NCBI GenBank assembly: GCA_016934855.1
Contig: JAFGSA010000026.1
Location: 1 to 64,000, forward strand
From: Elusimicrobiota bacterium
Lineage (GTDB): Bacteria > CG03 > SLGR01 > JAFGSA01
DNA length: 64,000 bases
Direction of reading: 5' to 3'
In this document: in pieces, positions 29,601 to 35,600 of the stretch
Layout: every line of letters starts with the position of its first letter
Numbering within the stretch: position 1 is the stretch's first letter
Translations under genes and position numbers: made by a program
Notes under the pieces: model-generated
Databases searched by the model: none
What the model was told of the DNA's origin: nothing
The model's input: only the letters and a program-made list of their open reading frames with translations

Positions 29601-32600
29601 TGGAATCCGGAGCCTCTATATCGTACACGAAAGTTACAGTAGTATATTTATTCTCGTAATTGCCGGCCATGTCCTTCGCCCTGGATATGACGCTGTATGA
29701 GGTGTTCTCTACCCAGAAAGCCGCGGTGAAATTGTTGTATACCCAGGGATTGTCTCCCGGCGCGAACCTGAAAGAGCCGGGCGCGCCCACCCAGGCGGTA
29801 TCGTTCCAGTACTGGTTGTTGTCCAGCCTCCATATCTTCACATACACGGGATCGACATCATGGAGCATCATATCGTCAACGGACGTACCCTGTATATTCG
29901 CGAACTGGGAATTCACATGCTGGCCGTTACTGAGCGATGTCACGACCGAGTTCGGGTATTCCGGCGGACCTGTGTTATATATATCATAGGTAAATGTCAC
30001 CGTATCGGCATAGTAGACGTAATTATCCGCCTTATCGGCGACCCTGACTATGACGCGGTAATCCTTGGTATCGCTCCAGGTGGGAGTGGAGTCCCCTCCT
30101 CCGTACGGGTATCCCCAGGTGCCCGAGGCGCCGGCTACCTGATAGGGAGTGTATACAGCCGGACGCCAGTATCCTGCCGTCTGGTGTTCTCCTATGTCCC
30201 ATTCGCCTCCGTCCCAGGTGTAGCCGCTCGTGTTATAAATATTTACCCGCACTTCTTTTATCTGTTTGTCCGCCGCGGTGGTGTTGAGGTCCGCTGACGT
30301 ACCGTTGATCTCCTGCACCGAGTTGTAATAGCTCCCGTTCTCCGGGTAGGATATCCTGGCCGCGGGATACTGGGTATCATAGTAGAATTCGCAGTCCTCG
30401 TTGACGTTCGCGCCTATATCGGCTTCCTTGGCCGCTGTGGGGGAGTTACCCGCGTCGTCTTCGGCCCTCACCCAGAGCCTGTAGGTCTTGCCGTCTTCCC
30501 AAACCACGGTTGATGTATTAAGTGTCCAGTCAGTATCGCCTTCACATTCATTCCATACCACAGACCCTACACCCACCCATCCAGAGCCATCTCCGTCCCA
30601 GAACGATGCAGGGCTCAATCTCCTTATGCAGACATAGACTTTCGCTATATCGGAAGTCCCCTCGCTGTCGCCGGCGTTCCCGGAAATCTCGTCGAGGCCG
30701 TTGACCCCGGCTCCGTCGGCGGGAGAGGTAATAGTCGCCGTGGGGTTAGTGGTATCGTAAGTAAACAGCGTGGAATCCTCGACGACCTGCTGGTTGGCCG
30801 GGGCAGCGTAGTCCCAGGCGCGGCATCTTATAGTATATTCCACCCCGTCTGACCAGGTGACACCGGCAGCACTGGCATCATATGTCCAGCCCGTAGCCGG
30901 GTCGCCTATATTCGCGGCTTCCACCCAGTCATCAGTGAGCGTCCAGGAATCTCCCGCCCAGGTGTAAGCTCCTGAAGATATCTGTATTAAAACATAATCG
31001 ACCCCGGCGGCCGTCGCGCCGAGGTCTTCACAGTCGCCTGTTATCGTGTCCATCTCATCCCGGTGCTCGAGATAAACGGGCGATGTAATGGATGAATCAG
31101 GAGCGGTCTTATCCACCTCGAACTGCCGGCTGCCGAGAACGGTCTGCGTCCCGTAAAGGCTGTCATAGGAGCGGGACTCTATCCTGTACTCGTAGTTATT
31201 GAGCCACGAGGTAACTCCGCTGTAGCTCCAGTCGGCAGTGTACACACCGCTGGTCGATAATACAGTTATCCAGTATTCCGAACCGGAGTTCCAGCCGCCG
31301 GCCTGCCACCACATGCTGGGAGCCCCTATCCTCTCTATGTTCACCTGAACCCCTTTCAGCGTGGCGGAAGTATGCTGGACGGAACTGGTACCCTGTATAG
31401 CCGGGACTACGGACCAGTGGGATACGCCCGAAGCGGGAGCTGTTATACCGGAAAGCGGCAGACCGACTACCCTTATGTTCTCCTGGGACCCTTCCTTCTC
31501 GGCGACCAGGTCCTCGGCTTTTATGTATAGAAGGCCGGTCGAATTAAAGACGACATACGTCGAAGCTGTGACCGTGAACGCGCGATACCCGTTGTCGGCC
31601 CCGGCTCCGGTCGTAGTGAAAGTGTAGTTCGCCGGCAGGAACGTGTAGTCGTCGGCATCGCTCGAGAAATCGACCGTACCGGCGTAACCGGTTATCCTGT
31701 TGCCGTACTGGTCAACAGCTTCCACGGTCCAGCCGGATCCGTAGCCGAGGGACCTGGGGCTTCCCACCCCGGCCACGTTGAATTCATACAGGGCGGCCGC
31801 CGCCACGTTGTTATTCGCCTTCTGCCCGTATATGCCGGATACCGTAGAAGAGGCCTTTACAATCCTGTTCGAACCGGCGGTCATCAGCCATACGCCGTTG
31901 GGGGAAGTGAACGTCTTCTGGCCGTTGTCGGCCGGGAGGAACGTGTAGGTAGCCGTATAGGGCGCGCCCGCCGCGCCGTCGGTATCGAACTGGTACTGCG
32001 TCGAATTGGGAGCGGTCATCTGTATCTGCTCGGTGTAGCCGGTCGCCACGTTCCCGTAGGCATCCCTGGCTACTACCTTGAAATTATACCTCACGCCCGC
32101 GGTAAGGTTTACGGCCAATGTATGGTTAATCAGGTTATTCACGTATACTTCGAGACTCGCGGCGCCGGCCGGGTTCACCCTTATCCCGGTCTTCTGCCCG
32201 GTTCTTGTCCCGTCGGCTATATCCGTGGCGCGCACCCAGTGGCCCGACGACGCGGGATAATTCAGGGTCACCTGGCCCACGTACGTATGCAGACCGTTAT
32301 AAGCAGCAAGGAAATCATCCGGGTCCACCGAGAACTCGAAGTCGGTGCAGTCCGTGTTGAAATCCAGCCCGCCGCCGCCGCCGGTCGTGCTCTCGTAGCT
32401 CTCGTCCCTGTTGTTATACGGGTCTTTCGCTTCTATCGTTATGTTCTCCGCAACTCCTGCATACACTTCCGTCGACATCGTCACCAGGTATTTGCTGGCG
32501 GGGGCGTTACCTACGGTTATAAGAGCGGACTGGCCGTTTACCGCAGGGAAACCCGACTGCTGCACCCTCAGCCTCACCGTACCTTCAGCCTTGAAGACAG

Positions 32601-35600
32601 TCGAGTCGCTTTCCACGCCGTAGAAAGTATGGATACCCAGGTCGGTCTCGGAAGTGAAGGAATAATCCGAAGGAAGAAGCGGCTGCATACCGCCGCTTCC
32701 CGTAGCGGGAGTATAACTTGTCGTGGAAAAAGTTATGACCTGGCTGTAATCCTGACGCCTGTTGCCTGAAGTATCGCAGACTTCCACCGTCACGTCCAGG
32801 GCATCCCCCGCGTCGCATGTATTGGAGGACGGCGTGACCGTGAAAGAGGCCGCAATATTGACCTGGACGACTATGCCGGTCTGGGCGGTCCCGGTGATAC
32901 CTTTTGCCGGCACGGTATCGTTGGCGACCACGTACCACCCGGTACCGGTCACTTTCCTCAATGTCACCCCGCTTGCGAAAGTGTGGACGCCCTCGTTTAC
33001 TGCGGGGAACGTATACTGGGCCGGAAGCGACGGCGCCGGGTAACCGGCATTTCCCGGGTCGTTGGTCAGGAACGCAATTGTCCCTGTATACGCCGGAGAA
33101 GAACAGACGTTACTGTAATCGTCGTAAGCCGTGACTGTGACATCCGAAGCTATGCCCGCCGTAAGGGGATTCGTTATACCCGATGTTACGAGTTCCTGGC
33201 AGACGTTATTGATGACGGTGGTGTACACTGTCGTGGATATCTCCGGAGCCGCGTCCCGGTCTTTTACCTTCACCCATACGTCGGAACCCAGGTCGTAGGT
33301 CGCGTACGTGAGTTTGAGTTTCCCAGAGGGAGTTACACCGTTAAAAACATGGGTGCCGTTATCGCCCGCGGTGAAGCTGTACGTACTCGGCAGAACCGTC
33401 GTCCCCCTGCTGTCATTTGAGGTGAACTCGACCGTACCCCTGTACCCGGTGGCCGTGTTATCGTTCTCATCCAGTGCCCTTACTGTGACATTGTACTCCG
33501 CTCCAGCGGTGTAAGGATTCGGTATACCGGTCATATTGAAAGTAACGGCCGGAAGAGTGACGGTGAACGTGTTCCAGCCCGATTCAGCTCCCTTGTTACC
33601 TCCGAAATCTTCAGCTATGCATTTCACCCTGTAACTCGAAGCGCTTGCCCAGACCACATCCGCCACGTCGGCGCGCCAGGTAGCCCAGGTTCCGCCCGCA
33701 GTATCTTCGGCCGTCTGCCAGCTGGAACTGGAATTGAAAGACGTCCATTCCGACGTGTGGAAGTTCCAGTACAGGTACCCGCCGAAATTCTGCTGTACGC
33801 AGACGGAGGATACCATAACGCCGATACCTATCCCGTCATCAGCCGTACCGTATATCCAGTCCGGAGCTTCGGCAGTGGAAGAGTCTTCCGGCTGGGTCAC
33901 TGCGCTCGTCGGTCCGCTCTTATCGCAGTGTATCGTGATGGTCGAATACGACGCTTCCAGGTTGGAAGCGAGGTCCTCGGCCCTCGAGTTTATGACGTAA
34001 CTCACTCCCTCCGTCCACGAGGGGACGTTGGTATAGGTCCAGTCATCTGTCCCGGAGGCCAGGTTCCACGTGTCAGAAGAGGATACCCATGTCCCGCCTG
34101 ATACACTGTAATAGTAGTTATCGGAATTCCTCTTTATCCTGATCCACATATTATCCACGCCCGAGAACGAGTCGTAGGCGTTCCCCGTAAACGAAGATAT
34201 GGTGCTGATATAGTCCCCGTCATCCGGGAAAGTCACGGCCGAGGTCGGGGTCACGGTATCGTACATGAACGTGGCTTCCAGGTGTACCGTCTCGGTATTT
34301 GCCGCCAGGTCGTAAGAATATACTTTTATCTTATATGTAGTGTCATTGTCCCAGCTCACGGACATCGTGTTCTTCTGCCAGGAGCCGCTTTCCGCGGCAT
34401 ACGGCACGTTCATCCAGTATGTGGCTCCCCAGGTCGTATCCCGCCAGAACTGGTTCGTGGGCGTATCCCTCTTAAGCTGTATCAGTATCTGGTCCACATC
34501 GCTGCCCACCGTGGGGTTGGGCGGCGTGCCCTGCGACGTATGGCAGGTACCCTGTATCTGGGTGAATATATTGGAAGCGTTGAAGGCCTGCCCGTCCAGC
34601 GGCTGGGTCACGTGTGTCTGGGGCGTGGAAAAATCCACCTGGAAATCCAGCGCGTACGCGGTGGGGGTCTCTCCCTGGGATGCCTCAGTGTTTATCACGG
34701 CGTCCGTGGGCTGAGCCTGCTGGTTCCCCGCCTTGTCAAAGGCTCTCGTCCACACCTTGATATAGTGCCCGTCCACATCGTTCCAGGAGACCGACGACGC
34801 AGGCATATCGAAGTCCGTGGGGCCGGGTCCAGTATCAGCCACGTTCGCTATCACCCATTTGCGGGTAAGGCTGTCGAAGTTATTGCCGTCCCAGTACCTG
34901 TTTGTCGTGCCGGAATATATACAGAGTGTCATCGTCGTGAAATATATCACGTCTCCGGCCGTACCCGATATCTCCGGCGCGTAGTTCATGTAATCCCCGT
35001 CAATGGGGCTGAGTATAGCCGAGTTAGGCGGTGTCCTGTCGTAGTAGAAATTCCTGGTGAGCGGCGGCGGGTTCGCCCCCTGCCCGTTGTTGTAATGATA
35101 ATGGCCCGCCTTATCTCTGCCGTAGAGCTCTATCTGGTACTGCTCGCCGTCCACCCACACGTCATCCAGACCCGGTTCGGTAGTACCGCCCAAAGACCAG
35201 GTCCAGTCTCCCCCCGTCTTACTGGTGTTTATCTCGTTCCAGTTGGCGTTCTCCGTAGATATCCAGACGCTGCCGTTCCACCATTTATAATCGCCGGCTA
35301 TCTCGAAAATCCTCACATAGATAGTGCGCTCGTTCCATTTATAATCGATGTCATCCACGAGTTCGCCTGTGATCTCTTCGAGCGTTGTATAATACTGCTG
35401 CCCCAGCGCCGGCGCCGTCAGGGTCAGGGTGGGCCTTATCACGTCGAAAATAAAACCTTTCTCCAGCGTCACTTCTTCCGGATGAGCAAAAGCGTCCCAC
35501 CCGTTGATGAGGACACGGTATTTCTTGCCGCCTTCCCACGCGGGACAGGGCGGACTGGAGAGGCTGGTCAGCTGCACTATCTTCGGGGAATCAGGCGTGC